From positions 1-34,488 of IMG/VR virus record IMGVR_UViG_3300023220_000091: a stretch of 34,488 bases of DNA, one strand, 5' to 3'. The position numbers and the translations under genes were made by a program. The stretch is from a virus. The notes under the pieces were generated by a model. The model saw only the letters and a list, made by a program, of their open reading frames with translations. It searched no databases and was not told the DNA's origin. Each line of letters opens with the position of its first letter. The first letter of the stretch is position 1. This document shows positions 14,527 through 21,052 of this stretch, one piece after another.

Positions 14527-15141
14527 ATGTTTATTGAAATATTAGCTTCAAAATCTTCCAAGACAAAAAGAAAGAACCTGTATGGTATCGGAGTTAACGA
14601 TGCTGATTACATTGTCAACCAAGTAGTATGCGGAAAGATAGTTACTTGCCCTTTTTATAAAAGATGGAAAAATATGATGGAAAGATGCTATTCGAAGAGT
14701 ATGCATATAAGGAAGCCGTCATGTAAAGGATCTTCTGTTTGTGATGAATGGTTGACGTTTTCTAACTTCAAGCGGTGGATGATTAATCAAGACTGGCAAG
14801 GCAAGCATTTAGATAAGGACATAGTTAAAACAGGAAATAAAATATACTCACCTAGGACGTGCATTTTTGTCACGCAAGAAATTAACAAGCTTCTAATTTA
14901 CTCTCCGTCATGCACAGGAAAGTACCCGCAAGGGGTTACGTTAAGTAAGGATGGAATAAAGCTTCAGGCAGGATGCAGAGTCAATGGAATAAGGAAGGGT
15001 TTGGGGTTGTTCGATAACCCAGAATCAGCAAGCAAGGCGTACAAAAAATTCAAATCAAAATTAATTCTATCGGTTGCTGAAAAGCAAGATCAGCCTTTGA
15101 AGGGTTATCTAATTAGAATCGCAGGAGAGTTTCAATCATGA
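14527..15141 (+). CDS. HNH/AP2-type homing endonuclease
   Basis: A 204-residue protein. It opens with YGIGVNDADY, then CPFYKRWKNMMERCYS (residues 41-56) and SVCDEWLTFSNFKRW (70-84). LDKD (95-98) and KTGNKIYSPRTCIFV (101-115) correspond to the zinc/HNH-like core of free-standing phage endonucleases. The C-terminal region (PQGVTLSKDGIKLQAGC onwards) matches an AP2-like DNA-binding repeat. These are selfish genes that cut alleles lacking them. The gene lies in an otherwise compact operon between a fragment of a regulator gene and the intact-looking regulator, with its TGA overlapping that start. Confidence 0.8.
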   Translation: MFIEILASKSSKTKRKNLYGIGVNDADYIVNQVVCGKIVTCPFYKRWKNMMERCYSKSMHIRKPSCKGSSVCDEWLTFSNFKRWMINQDWQGKHLDKDIVKTGNKIYSPRTCIFVTQEINKLLIYSPSCTGKYPQGVTLSKDGIKLQAGCRVNGIRKGLGLFDNPESASKAYKKFKSKLILSVAEKQDQPLKGYLIRIAGEFQS

Positions 15142-15401
15142 AGTATCTAGTATGTGGATTCGAGCCTAAAGATCGCGTTGATTTAATAATATCCTTTACA
15201 AAAATGGATAGCGAGGATATGCACCAGGCAATCATCGATCATCTAGTAAAAGGCTTTACAGTGAGTCAAAGCGCAAAAATTAACGGGGTTGCGCAGTCCA
15301 ATTTAAACCGGGCAATAACAAAATTAAATATTATCGCTGGCAAGGTTGAAGCAATCAAAACTCTGGACTGGTCCCACATTAATAACAAATCACTTAAATG
15401 A
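15138..15401 (+). CDS. PapB/KorA-like helix-turn-helix regulator
   Basis: An 87-residue protein. Residues about 30-62 (HQAIIDHLVKG, VSQSAKINGVAQSNLNRAI) match the PapB/FaeA and KorA-type helix-turn-helix, with the typical 'NGV.QSNL.RAI..LN' ending. It should bind DNA and may modulate early or late transcription. Its start overlaps the endonuclease stop by ATGA. The first 18 residues duplicate, with divergence, the orphan reading frame at 14451, so its present 5' end may have been supplied by the endonuclease insertion. Confidence 0.7.
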   Translation: MKYLVCGFEPKDRVDLIISFTKMDSEDMHQAIIDHLVKGFTVSQSAKINGVAQSNLNRAITKLNIIAGKVEAIKTLDWSHINNKSLK

Positions 15402-15422
15402 TATAAAACGGAGAATTAAATT

Positions 15423-15653
15423 ATGACATTATTAAGATTTAAAGCACCCAAAACTTGCCATGTTAAAAGTAATGGCGCGTTGGTTATGTATTCGGATTAT
15501 GCCGAATTAGAAAAGAAGTTTAAGTTATTAGAACTTGATTTAGCTATCTCCATTAACGCCCTTAAAGATTGCGAAACTGCTGGTAACAAGTATTCAGGTA
15601 TTGCCGCCGCCGATGTCGCCAGTGATGCCTTGAATGAATTAATAAATTATTAG
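15423..15653 (+). CDS. Small hypothetical phage protein
   Basis: A 76-residue protein. A basic N-terminus with KSNGALVMYSDYAELEKKF (residues about 16-34) leads into a coiled-coil helix and an Ala-rich end. The 'YSDYAELE' start of a coiled coil is common in small proteins near phage lysis or regulatory genes. The function is unknown. GGAG precedes the ATG by 10 bases. Confidence 0.55.
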   Translation: MTLLRFKAPKTCHVKSNGALVMYSDYAELEKKFKLLELDLAISINALKDCETAGNKYSGIAAADVASDALNELINY

Positions 15654-15661
15654 GAACTAAC

Positions 15662-15868
15662 ATGACAAATCATAAACTAAATATTGTAAAGCTAGTCGAT
15701 TTGATAGAAAAGCAGGTAGACACTAGGCATCACCTAATCAATAGGGGTAGCCTTATTCGATTAAATACTTTGGTGGAGTGCCACGCTATAATGACAGGCA
15801 CCAAACCTGAGTATTACGACCAAACCGAACAAAAGCCGGGGCCAGCTAAGGATTATCATGTGGGCTGA
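15662..15868 (+). CDS. Small hypothetical protein
   Basis: A 68-residue protein with an N-terminal helix (NIVKLVDLIEKQVDTRHH), a second short helix, and a polar tail rich in Pro/Gln/Lys. It has an AGGA ribosome binding site 7-8 bases upstream. Its end overlaps the start of a small membrane protein by 11 bases. No family is recognised. Confidence 0.55.
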   Translation: MTNHKLNIVKLVDLIEKQVDTRHHLINRGSLIRLNTLVECHAIMTGTKPEYYDQTEQKPGPAKDYHVG

Positions 15869-15968
15869 GGTCACACTAACAATACTAGCTGTATCGGCTG
15901 GTGTTATCGGTATAGCGTCCGCATTGGGCGCTTTAATTAATTATTATTTTGGAGAGGATGATGAGTAA
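15858..15968 (+). CDS. 36-residue membrane peptide upstream of lysozyme
   Basis: The product starts MWAEVTLTILAVSAG and is hydrophobic through residue 30, then ends with an acidic GEDDE. It is one membrane span with an acidic tail. It overlaps the previous gene by 11 bases and the lysozyme start by eight. The position suggests a small holin-like or lysis-timing protein, but no family is recognised. The GGAGAGG that initiates lysozyme lies inside this gene. Confidence 0.55.
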   Translation: MWAEVTLTILAVSAGVIGIASALGALINYYFGEDDE

Positions 15969-16374
15969 ATTACTAGAGCAGATAAAGTTTCACGAAGGAT
16001 TACGATTAAAGCCTTATGTATGTCCCGCCGGTAAGTTAACAATCGGATATGGCCGTAACATTGAGGATTGCGGCATAACGAAATATGAAGCAGAGCTTCT
16101 TTTAGCTCATGATATTACAGCGGTTGAGAGCGAGTTACAGGATAAGCTTAAGTTTTGGGCCACTCTTGATCCTGTTCGCCAAGCTGTATTAATTAACATG
16201 GCTTTCAATATGGGCGTTAATGGCCTAATGAAATTCAAGAAAACTTTGGTTATGGTCGGTAATGGAGATTACTCAGACGCAGCAATCGAAATGATGGATA
16301 GTCGATGGGCCCGTCAAGTTCCAAAACGCGCACTTGATTTGAGCGTTCAAATGGACTTAGGGATTTTCTCATGA
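15961..16374 (+). CDS. GH24 lysozyme (endolysin)
   Basis: A 137-residue T4-lysozyme-family muramidase that cleaves the glycan backbone of peptidoglycan. HEGLRLKPYVCPAGKLTIGYG (residues 11-31) holds E12, C21 and T27, at the spacing of E11, D20 and T26 in T4 lysozyme. Cys replaces the usual Asp, a known variant. There is no signal peptide or anchor helix, so release should depend on the holin encoded next. The ATG at 15961 is chosen for its distance from GGAG; an ATG three bases earlier is possible. Confidence 0.9.
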   Translation: MSKLLEQIKFHEGLRLKPYVCPAGKLTIGYGRNIEDCGITKYEAELLLAHDITAVESELQDKLKFWATLDPVRQAVLINMAFNMGVNGLMKFKKTLVMVGNGDYSDAAIEMMDSRWARQVPKRALDLSVQMDLGIFS

Positions 16375-16769
16375 GTTGGTTTGCTGGTTTATTTTCAGGT
16401 GGTGTTGCCGAGCCTATCAAAGCTGTTGGCACTGTGTTAGATGATTTATTTACATCTGACGAGGAAGAATTAACGCTAGAAATCGTTAAGCAGCGACTAG
16501 CACAAAGGCCCGCTCTTGTTCAGGCTGAGATAATGAAAGTCCAGGCACAGCATAGAAGTACATTTGTCGCAGGGGCTAGGCCGTTCTTAATGTGGGTTTG
16601 CGGCTTTGGTTTTTTATTTGCGTTTGTAATCAATCCATTATTACAATGGTTAATGCCCGACGCTGGCACGCCTGAATTGCCGCTTGACGTAATGATGGAA
16701 CTAACTTTAGCTATGCTTGGGCTGGCTGGGCTTCGGACTGTGGAGAAAATCAAAGGAGTATCAAAGTGA
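16371..16769 (+). CDS. Holin, GTA_holin_3TM family
   Basis: A 132-residue membrane protein. An amphipathic, glycine-rich N-terminus (WFAGLFSGG) is followed by a charged segment and RSTFVAGARPFLMWVCGFG (62-80), opening a long membrane span to about residue 94. A second hydrophobic segment covers about 106-123, then a basic tail. 'ARP.LMW' and the second segment are the signature of three-TM holins first described with gene transfer agents. It would form lesions that release the lysozyme. It overlaps the lysozyme gene by ATGA. Confidence 0.82.
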   Translation: MSWFAGLFSGGVAEPIKAVGTVLDDLFTSDEEELTLEIVKQRLAQRPALVQAEIMKVQAQHRSTFVAGARPFLMWVCGFGFLFAFVINPLLQWLMPDAGTPELPLDVMMELTLAMLGLAGLRTVEKIKGVSK

Positions 16770-16972
16770 TGATGAAATTATTTTTAGTATTTTCAGCCTT
16801 GGCTTTTATTCCGGTTGTTTTCGTTGTCAGCACATGGTCTTTTGCTAACTTTGATTCTAGCTTGTTAAACCCTTCTTTGTGGGAAGCTCAGCTAAGAGGA
16901 CTGGCTATGGCGTGGGTTTTGCTTGTGTATTGTGCGTTTATTTTTATTTGGGCCAGGATTGAGTTTGGGTAA
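16769..16972 (+). CDS. Small two-span membrane protein
   Basis: About 67 residues with two hydrophobic spans (FLVFSALAFIPVVFVVS and AMAWVLLVYCAFIFIWA). It follows the holin with a one-base overlap and has an AGGAG site; a GTG three bases earlier is an alternative start. Position and topology suggest an antiholin or second holin, but no family is recognised. Confidence 0.55.
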   Translation: MMKLFLVFSALAFIPVVFVVSTWSFANFDSSLLNPSLWEAQLRGLAMAWVLLVYCAFIFIWARIEFG

Positions 16973-16987
16973 GATAAGGAAATAATC

Positions 16988-17101
16988 ATGCTACCACCAC
17001 GCAGAAAACAAGAACCGTATTGCCACGAAAGCAACATGAAAGTTTTGATGGTTCTTGCTTTTTGTGTGGCTCTGACTTTATATGTTATAGTTGGCGTCTA
17101 A
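16988..17101 (+). CDS. 37-residue membrane peptide
   Basis: The product starts MLPPRRKQEPYCHE (basic, cytoplasmic by the positive-inside rule). One hydrophobic span, VLMVLAFCVALTLYVIVGV, then runs to the C-terminus. The ribosome binding site AAGGA lies seven bases from the ATG, and the same AAGGAAATAA sequence precedes the small gene at 17258. The function is unknown; it lies in the lysis cluster. Confidence 0.6.
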   Translation: MLPPRRKQEPYCHESNMKVLMVLAFCVALTLYVIVGV

Positions 17102-17110
17102 TTAAATTTT

Positions 17111-17231
17111 AGCCTGTATATATGAGTGAGTTAGTGATGATTGCCTAGGGGGTTAGCAATAGAGCATTGCCTCATCTTAGGGTAACAATTGGTGCGCTCT
17201 TAACCGACTAGCTCATTCTTATATGCAGGTT
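17111..17231 (+). ncRNA. Candidate structured RNA with long terminal helix
   Basis: Positions 17111-17135 pair with 17207-17231: 20 Watson-Crick pairs, four G-U pairs and one T-T mismatch. The enclosed 71 bases hold two related hairpins. One is ATTGC/GCAAT (17140-17144 with 17156-17160). The other is AGAGC/GCTCT (17161-17165 with 17196-17200), extended inside by ATTG/CAAT (17166-17169 with 17186-17189). Loop bases GGTTA (17151-17155) could also pair with TAACC (17201-17205). G-U pairs imply selection on RNA rather than DNA. There is no U-tract after it and no convincing promoter before it, so it is probably embedded in the operon mRNA. Confidence 0.6.
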
Positions 17232-17257
17232 AACCAACAGCAAATTAAGGAAATAAC

Positions 17258-17359
17258 ATGCCAAGCAAAGGTAAAGGTACACCACAAGAATTTCAAACTG
17301 AAACTGACGCAGCGACAGGTGTTCCAGTTTCACGACCATCCATGCAACAAGTCAGTTAA
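17258..17359 (+). CDS. 33-residue peptide after the structured RNA
   Basis: The product starts MPSKGKGTPQEFQTETDAA and is polar throughout, with no membrane span. AAGGA precedes the ATG by seven bases. It is the first coding sequence after the long helix at 17111-17231, so the RNA may act as its leader. The TDAATGV.V stretch is weakly like the start of oligogalacturonide lyases, but length rules out an enzyme. Confidence 0.55.
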   Translation: MPSKGKGTPQEFQTETDAATGVPVSRPSMQQVS

Positions 17360-17368
17360 TAACCAAGC

Positions 17369-17881
17369 GTGATTACCTTCTATTGGACAGCATTGGCGGT
17401 GATGATTTTTATATCACTACTAATGTATAAACTAAAGAAAACCGTTTCTGCATTATGCGGACTGGTGATATTTAGTTATGTCTCTTTTTTCTGCCTGTAT
17501 TACACACCATACGAAGGGGATCTTTACACAGCAATGGATTGTATAAGAATCAGCGCTGTAATGATTTTTGTGATGTATTGCGGGTTAAAATCAGATAAGC
17601 CTATTACATATTTGATTTACTCATTGATTCTTTTAGGTAATTTAGTGGTAGACTTCCTTTGGATGTTTGCCAATGACTTTTATATGATTGTTGATCCGAT
17701 TTATTTGACGATTGCCACAATGGAGTTAATTATTTTTGGTGTCGGAATAAGGAAAACCCTAAAAATAAAATCAAGGAAGCCTCATGTCACTTTTCATCTT
17801 GATAATACTGGTGGCCTTAATAGCCACCGGCATAGGGCTATCAGTGGTAATAACGCTATTTCAAAAGGTGCAAGAAAATGA
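17369..17881 (+). CDS. Multi-span membrane protein
   Basis: A 170-residue protein with about five hydrophobic segments between residues 1 and 130 (e.g. ALAVMIFISLLMY, ALCGLVIFSYVSFFCLYY, YLIYSLILLGNLVVDFLW), then a polar, His-rich tail. The start is GTG 17369; an ATG 33 bases on is possible and neither has a strong ribosome binding site. The tail region is shared with another frame (17784-17933). Membrane proteins of this kind lie beside phage lysis genes; no function is known. Confidence 0.6.
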   Translation: MITFYWTALAVMIFISLLMYKLKKTVSALCGLVIFSYVSFFCLYYTPYEGDLYTAMDCIRISAVMIFVMYCGLKSDKPITYLIYSLILLGNLVVDFLWMFANDFYMIVDPIYLTIATMELIIFGVGIRKTLKIKSRKPHVTFHLDNTGGLNSHRHRAISGNNAISKGARK

Positions 17882-17933
17882 GCGAATTAGAGCAGATCAA
17901 AGTGATAGTGAACGAGATCAGCAAAAAGGTTGA
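17784..17933 (+). CDS. Out-of-frame small membrane protein overlapping two genes
   Basis: A 49-residue protein starting MSLFILIILVALIATGIG: one N-terminal membrane span, then a charged helix (VQENERIRADQSDSERDQQ). A good AAGGAAG site precedes the ATG. It overlaps the last 98 bases of the membrane protein before it and the first 56 bases of the next gene, using a different frame from each. Its sequence is too protein-like to be chance: hydrophobic span first, charged tail second. The topology resembles a very short inner-membrane spanin, but no spanin motif is visible. Confidence 0.6.
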   Translation: MSLFILIILVALIATGIGLSVVITLFQKVQENERIRADQSDSERDQQKG

Positions 17934-18303
17934 TGATGCCGATAGGAAAACTAACATAAGGTTTGAGCATCACGAAGGAAGGGTTGAAGTAGTACTTGGT
18001 GAAATGTCCGAGTCATTGAAAAAAATAACCGATTTGATGATTAAGCAAGAAGTTCAGGAGGAAGCCTTAAAAACTGAACGCGAAAGCTCAAGGTCTGATC
18101 GTGAAAAGATAACTCGGTTAGAAAATAAATATCACGAACTAGATAAAAAGTCTGACCTGGCGATTCAAAGTGAAGTAAATATTCAAAAAACTGCCGATGA
18201 AATAAAAGAAACTCTGAAAACTGCCATGAAGTGGGGCTTTGGATTATTCGGCTCATTAATGTTGGTGTTAGTTGCCGCTGCAATAAGAGCGTTTGCATCA
18301 TAA
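17878..18303 (+). CDS. XhlA-like coiled-coil membrane protein
   Basis: A 141-residue protein: a long charged coiled coil (residues about 1-115) ending in one membrane span (GFGLFGSLMLVLVAAAIRAF, about 118-138). This tail-anchored topology is that of XhlA/hemolysin-type phage proteins associated with holins. AGGTG precedes the ATG by seven bases. It is the last gene before a rightward terminator and probably closes the lysis/membrane block. Confidence 0.65.
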   Translation: MSELEQIKVIVNEISKKVDDADRKTNIRFEHHEGRVEVVLGEMSESLKKITDLMIKQEVQEEALKTERESSRSDREKITRLENKYHELDKKSDLAIQSEVNIQKTADEIKETLKTAMKWGFGLFGSLMLVLVAAAIRAFAS

Positions 18304-18338
18304 CGTAAATACTGACCAATTAAATATCTACGAAAACA

Positions 18339-18362
18339 GACCGGATTAAAGCCCGGTTTTTT
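18339..18362 (+). terminator. Rightward terminator ending the lysis block
   Basis: ACCGG (18340-18344) pairs with CCGGT (18353-18357) around an 8-base loop, followed by six T. It lies 36 bases after the last gene of the lysis block and before a new promoter. Confidence 0.75.
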
Positions 18363-18400
18363 ATTGCCTGAAATTCAATAAACCTTTTTATAAAATTGAC

Positions 18401-18429
18401 TTGAATTAGTGCCATTAATGCCATATAGT
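18401..18429 (+). promoter_or_regulatory. Promoter of the accessory block
   Basis: -35 TTGAAT (18401-18406), 17-base spacer, -10 TATAGT (18424-18429). It is flanked by an inverted pair ATTGAC (18395-18400) and GTCAAT (18433-18438) that could bind a regulator. It follows the terminator and precedes the gene at 18461. Confidence 0.6.
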
Positions 18430-18460
18430 AATGTCAATGATGACAAAAAGAGGCATTGTA

Positions 18461-18730
18461 ATGAAATCGTATGAAAATAAAATCATCCCTGAGTCAGTAG
18501 AGAAAGTTTTAGTCGAAACAACTTGTGATATGTGCAAGAAGAAAATCAAAGAGGTAGCTTTTGAGGTTGATGAGGTTGAAATAAGCCATAATCATGGATC
18601 TGCATTTCCAGAAGGTGGATTTACAGAAGAGGATTCTATTGATTTATGCGGCGAATGCTTTCAAGAAAAACTAATTCCTTGGCTTAAGAGTCAGGGTTGT
18701 GAAATACAAACAAAAGATACAGGTTACTAG
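18461..18730 (+). CDS. Zinc-ribbon protein
   Basis: The ATG at 18461 is chosen for its AGAGG site; an in-frame ATG 30 bases upstream lies at the promoter's -10 and is rejected. The product has 89 residues with CDMCKKK (residues about 22-28) and CGEC (about 63-66), a two-knuckle zinc ribbon. A beta-rich, acidic centre (FEVDEVEISHNHG) lies between. It is the first gene of the accessory block. The function is unknown. Confidence 0.6.
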   Translation: MKSYENKIIPESVEKVLVETTCDMCKKKIKEVAFEVDEVEISHNHGSAFPEGGFTEEDSIDLCGECFQEKLIPWLKSQGCEIQTKDTGY

Positions 18731-18738
18731 GGGTTTAA

Positions 18739-18912
18739 ATGAACGTACTAACACGAAAAATTAGAAATAAAGGCTATTCACTCTATGAGTTTTGTAAGCT
18801 GCAAGATATCGCGCTTAGAACTTATCGCAGGCGCGAGCACGAAAGCCACCCAAAGCACGAAACGCTAGTTAGTCAGGTCAATGAATTGGAGAGTAAAAAT
18901 GCGTCAAATTAA
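18739..18912 (+). CDS. Small HTH-like protein
   Basis: A 57-residue basic protein. Residues about 10-34 (NKGYSLYEFCKLQDIALRTY) look like a short helix-turn-helix followed by an arginine-rich helix, then a coiled-coil end (LVSQVNELESK). It overlaps the following YopX gene by 14 bases, whose ribosome binding site (GGAG) is inside this gene. Candidate DNA-binding regulator. Confidence 0.6.
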   Translation: MNVLTRKIRNKGYSLYEFCKLQDIALRTYRRREHESHPKHETLVSQVNELESKNASN

Positions 18913-19288
18913 ATTTAGAGCCCTAGCGATAGTTAATGATCGTCACAACAGCATTAAGGTTGGTGATTTCGTTTACGGTCATTACATAGAAAGCGGCTGT
19001 GATGCGCCTTGTATTATTTTTGGCGATGGTGAGCAAATCGAAGTCGATAAGCAAACGTTAGGACAGCTTGTCGGGTTAATAGAAAGAAACGGCGTAGATA
19101 TTTACGAGGGTGATATAATTCACGCATCTGACGGCGACTTTAATGAATGGACGGATCCTGTTGAGTACAGCACTGATAAGTCTGGGTTCGTGTGTGACGG
19201 TGAGATTATTGGGTACTATGAAATCTTTGAGCTAGAGGTAATCGGCAACATACACCAGCACCCTGAAATAATGGAGCAAAAATCATGA
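18899..19288 (+). CDS. YopX-domain protein
   Basis: The ATG at 18899 follows GGAG. The product has 129 residues and starts MRQIKFRA, the usual YopX start. It then shows VGDFVYGHY, TLGQLVGLIERNGVDIYEGD (residues about 54-73) and LEVIGNIHQHPE at the end. All three are family hallmarks. YopX proteins are common in phages; their function is not known. Its stop overlaps the next start by ATGA. Confidence 0.8.
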   Translation: MRQIKFRALAIVNDRHNSIKVGDFVYGHYIESGCDAPCIIFGDGEQIEVDKQTLGQLVGLIERNGVDIYEGDIIHASDGDFNEWTDPVEYSTDKSGFVCDGEIIGYYEIFELEVIGNIHQHPEIMEQKS

Positions 19289-20214
19289 GCAACGTAATAC
19301 CTAAAGCTGGGCAGTTTTGGAATGATGAAGACGAGTATAATAAGCCAGTAAGAACTGTGTTTGTAATGATGGTCGATGGTGGGTTCGTTCGATACAGCAT
19401 AGATACACTTGTTTATAGCATCCCGTACAACAAGTTCGTCGATGCCTTCACATTCATTCCCCAAAACGATCTAGAGTGGTTAGCTGTTAAAGTTGATTTA
19501 GAAAGTTTCTCATCTTTTGTCAAATACGTATCAAAAGGCCTCGGTGTACCAGGGTTCCTTAAGCCAGGACTCGAACATCTTGTTATCGATGGGCTTTTTG
19601 AAGGAGAAGAGCATTACACTCGCGATCAATTGCAAGGCATGCGCTATGAACTCGGCCTTGATGAAGCAGAGCAAACAAAAAACAATTTGATTGAAGACGT
19701 TGTTAATCGACTAGATGAAGCAATAGAGCTTACCAGCCCACAACCTTCAAATGTCAAGATTGTAATCAATGATGATCTTAAGCCCTTAAAGAATACGATT
19801 AAATTTACAACCACGGATGGCGCCGAACTAGAAAAACAAGACGATGGGACATTTATTTGCGTAAAAGGTGGAGTTAGCCAGGGCGATTTAATCAGTCAAA
19901 AGGAAGATAAGCCAATATTCACACAGGCAATGGCTGATGCTGGGGAGTTTCCGCCTGTTGGTAGTGATGTTGAGTTGTTTTATGATGATGAGGCGCAAGG
20001 TGTTGCTACTGCCATGTACATTGGTGAGTATTCTATATTCCTAAATCATTCTCACGGAGGCGAGCAGATAGCTAGCACTGAAAGATATTCATTCAAACCA
20101 ATCCAGACAGAAGAGCAAAAGCTAATTGCTGTAATGCGAGATATGAACTTCAGCGTCGATGAGGTTGATGATTTACTAGCTAACGACAAATTCACAATCA
20201 CATTAAATAAGTGA
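19285..20214 (+). CDS. Two-part hypothetical protein, N-half paralogous to 6692
   Basis: A 309-residue protein. Residues 1-130 repeat the blocks GQFW, FIPQNDLEWLAVKVD (about 57-71) and YTRDQLQGMRYELGLD (about 112-127) found in the leftward gene at 6692-7081. The second half has beta-rich sequence (FTQAMADAGEFPPVGSDVEL), typical of small phage proteins with a 'MADAGE.PPVG' segment. It appears to be a fusion of two phage modules. No catalytic motif is visible. Confidence 0.6.
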   Translation: MSNVIPKAGQFWNDEDEYNKPVRTVFVMMVDGGFVRYSIDTLVYSIPYNKFVDAFTFIPQNDLEWLAVKVDLESFSSFVKYVSKGLGVPGFLKPGLEHLVIDGLFEGEEHYTRDQLQGMRYELGLDEAEQTKNNLIEDVVNRLDEAIELTSPQPSNVKIVINDDLKPLKNTIKFTTTDGAELEKQDDGTFICVKGGVSQGDLISQKEDKPIFTQAMADAGEFPPVGSDVELFYDDEAQGVATAMYIGEYSIFLNHSHGGEQIASTERYSFKPIQTEEQKLIAVMRDMNFSVDEVDDLLANDKFTITLNK

Positions 20215-20220
20215 GTTATT

Positions 20221-20523
20221 ATGTCTGGAAGTAAATCATTTAAATATAAAGGCTATAAAATTGAATTCAATGACGATGGGGACTATGTCTATTCTGATAG
20301 TAAGAAATTAATATCTAACGACGTTTGGCGAGCTTGCGGACACTGTGGTCTAGAGCCAACAAAAGAAGACCACGACGGATGCCTTGGTGAGTTACCTGGA
20401 TTGATGAACGCTTGCTGTGGTCACGGATTAACATCTTCAGCTTACATTCAATACCCAAGCGGCCAGTGCGTAAGAGGTAGGTTAGCCAAGAAATTAATTA
20501 AGAAACTAAAGGGGGGTGAGTAA
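20221..20523 (+). CDS. Cys/His-rich phage protein
   Basis: A 100-residue protein with ACGHCGLEPTKEDHDGCLG (residues about 38-56) and LMNACCGHG (60-68). The dense Cys/His set should bind one or two metal ions. The motif recurs in small phage proteins of unknown function. It ends with a basic helix (GRLAKKLIKKLKGG). The stop overlaps the next start. Confidence 0.65.
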   Translation: MSGSKSFKYKGYKIEFNDDGDYVYSDSKKLISNDVWRACGHCGLEPTKEDHDGCLGELPGLMNACCGHGLTSSAYIQYPSGQCVRGRLAKKLIKKLKGGE

Positions 20524-20825
20524 TGAATAATCCAAAATTTACACCGGGCGAATGGTCCATATCGGACATAAAGACGGAAAGCTATGGTTTTAGCGCTGAA
20601 ATAACCTCTGATAGTCATATGGCTGTGGTTGCAGAACTAAAAGCCACCACAACACCAATGGTTGATTGGCTGCCGAACGTTAAGCAGTTCAAAGCTAATC
20701 TTACGTTATTTAAAGCAGCACCAGAAATGTATCAAATGCTAGAAACATTACTTAACCGATATTCAAATTCTCCACACATCCAAGATCCAATAATCAAGCT
20801 ACTAGCAAAAGCCCGAGGTGAATAA
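20523..20825 (+). CDS. Small phage protein, 'NA.LFKAAPEMY' type
   Basis: A 100-residue protein. It starts with TPGEWSISDI and carries NLTLFKAAPEMYQMLETLL (residues about 60-78), a block common in small uncharacterised phage proteins near accessory and lysis genes. The function is unknown. It is translationally coupled on both sides by one-base overlaps. Confidence 0.65.
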   Translation: MNNPKFTPGEWSISDIKTESYGFSAEITSDSHMAVVAELKATTTPMVDWLPNVKQFKANLTLFKAAPEMYQMLETLLNRYSNSPHIQDPIIKLLAKARGE

Positions 20826-21043
20826 TGTCAAATTTCAATATTTACATATTCACTAAAGCTGGCAATAAGTCTCGCTATAAAATGAGTTATGATGATATGC
20901 GATCTTTAACTCGAGATTACAACCTAGGTGGCAAGGATATTAAAAACCTATCGGTAAAATGCGCAGTAACAGGCGTACTGGCAATTATACCAGTAGAAAA
21001 TATTGATTTTATCCAGTGTCAAAAAATATCAGATAATAAATAA
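20825..21043 (+). CDS. Small hypothetical protein
   Basis: A 72-residue protein: strand-rich start (FNIYIFTKAGNKSRYKM), a helix, then a beta-rich end with VTGVLAIIPVENIDFIQ. The layout suggests a small alpha/beta domain. No family is recognised. Its start overlaps the previous stop by one base. Confidence 0.55.
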   Translation: MSNFNIYIFTKAGNKSRYKMSYDDMRSLTRDYNLGGKDIKNLSVKCAVTGVLAIIPVENIDFIQCQKISDNK

Positions 21044-21052
21044 GGAATAATA

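Noticed and set aside
17111-17231. A second tRNA
   Set aside because: No T-loop TTCRA, no 7-base anticodon loop on a 5-bp stem and no CCA end; the helix is far too long.
17258-17359. Fragment of an oligogalacturonide lyase
   Set aside because: The likeness covers only about ten residues, the frame ends after 33 codons and no further lyase sequence follows in any frame.
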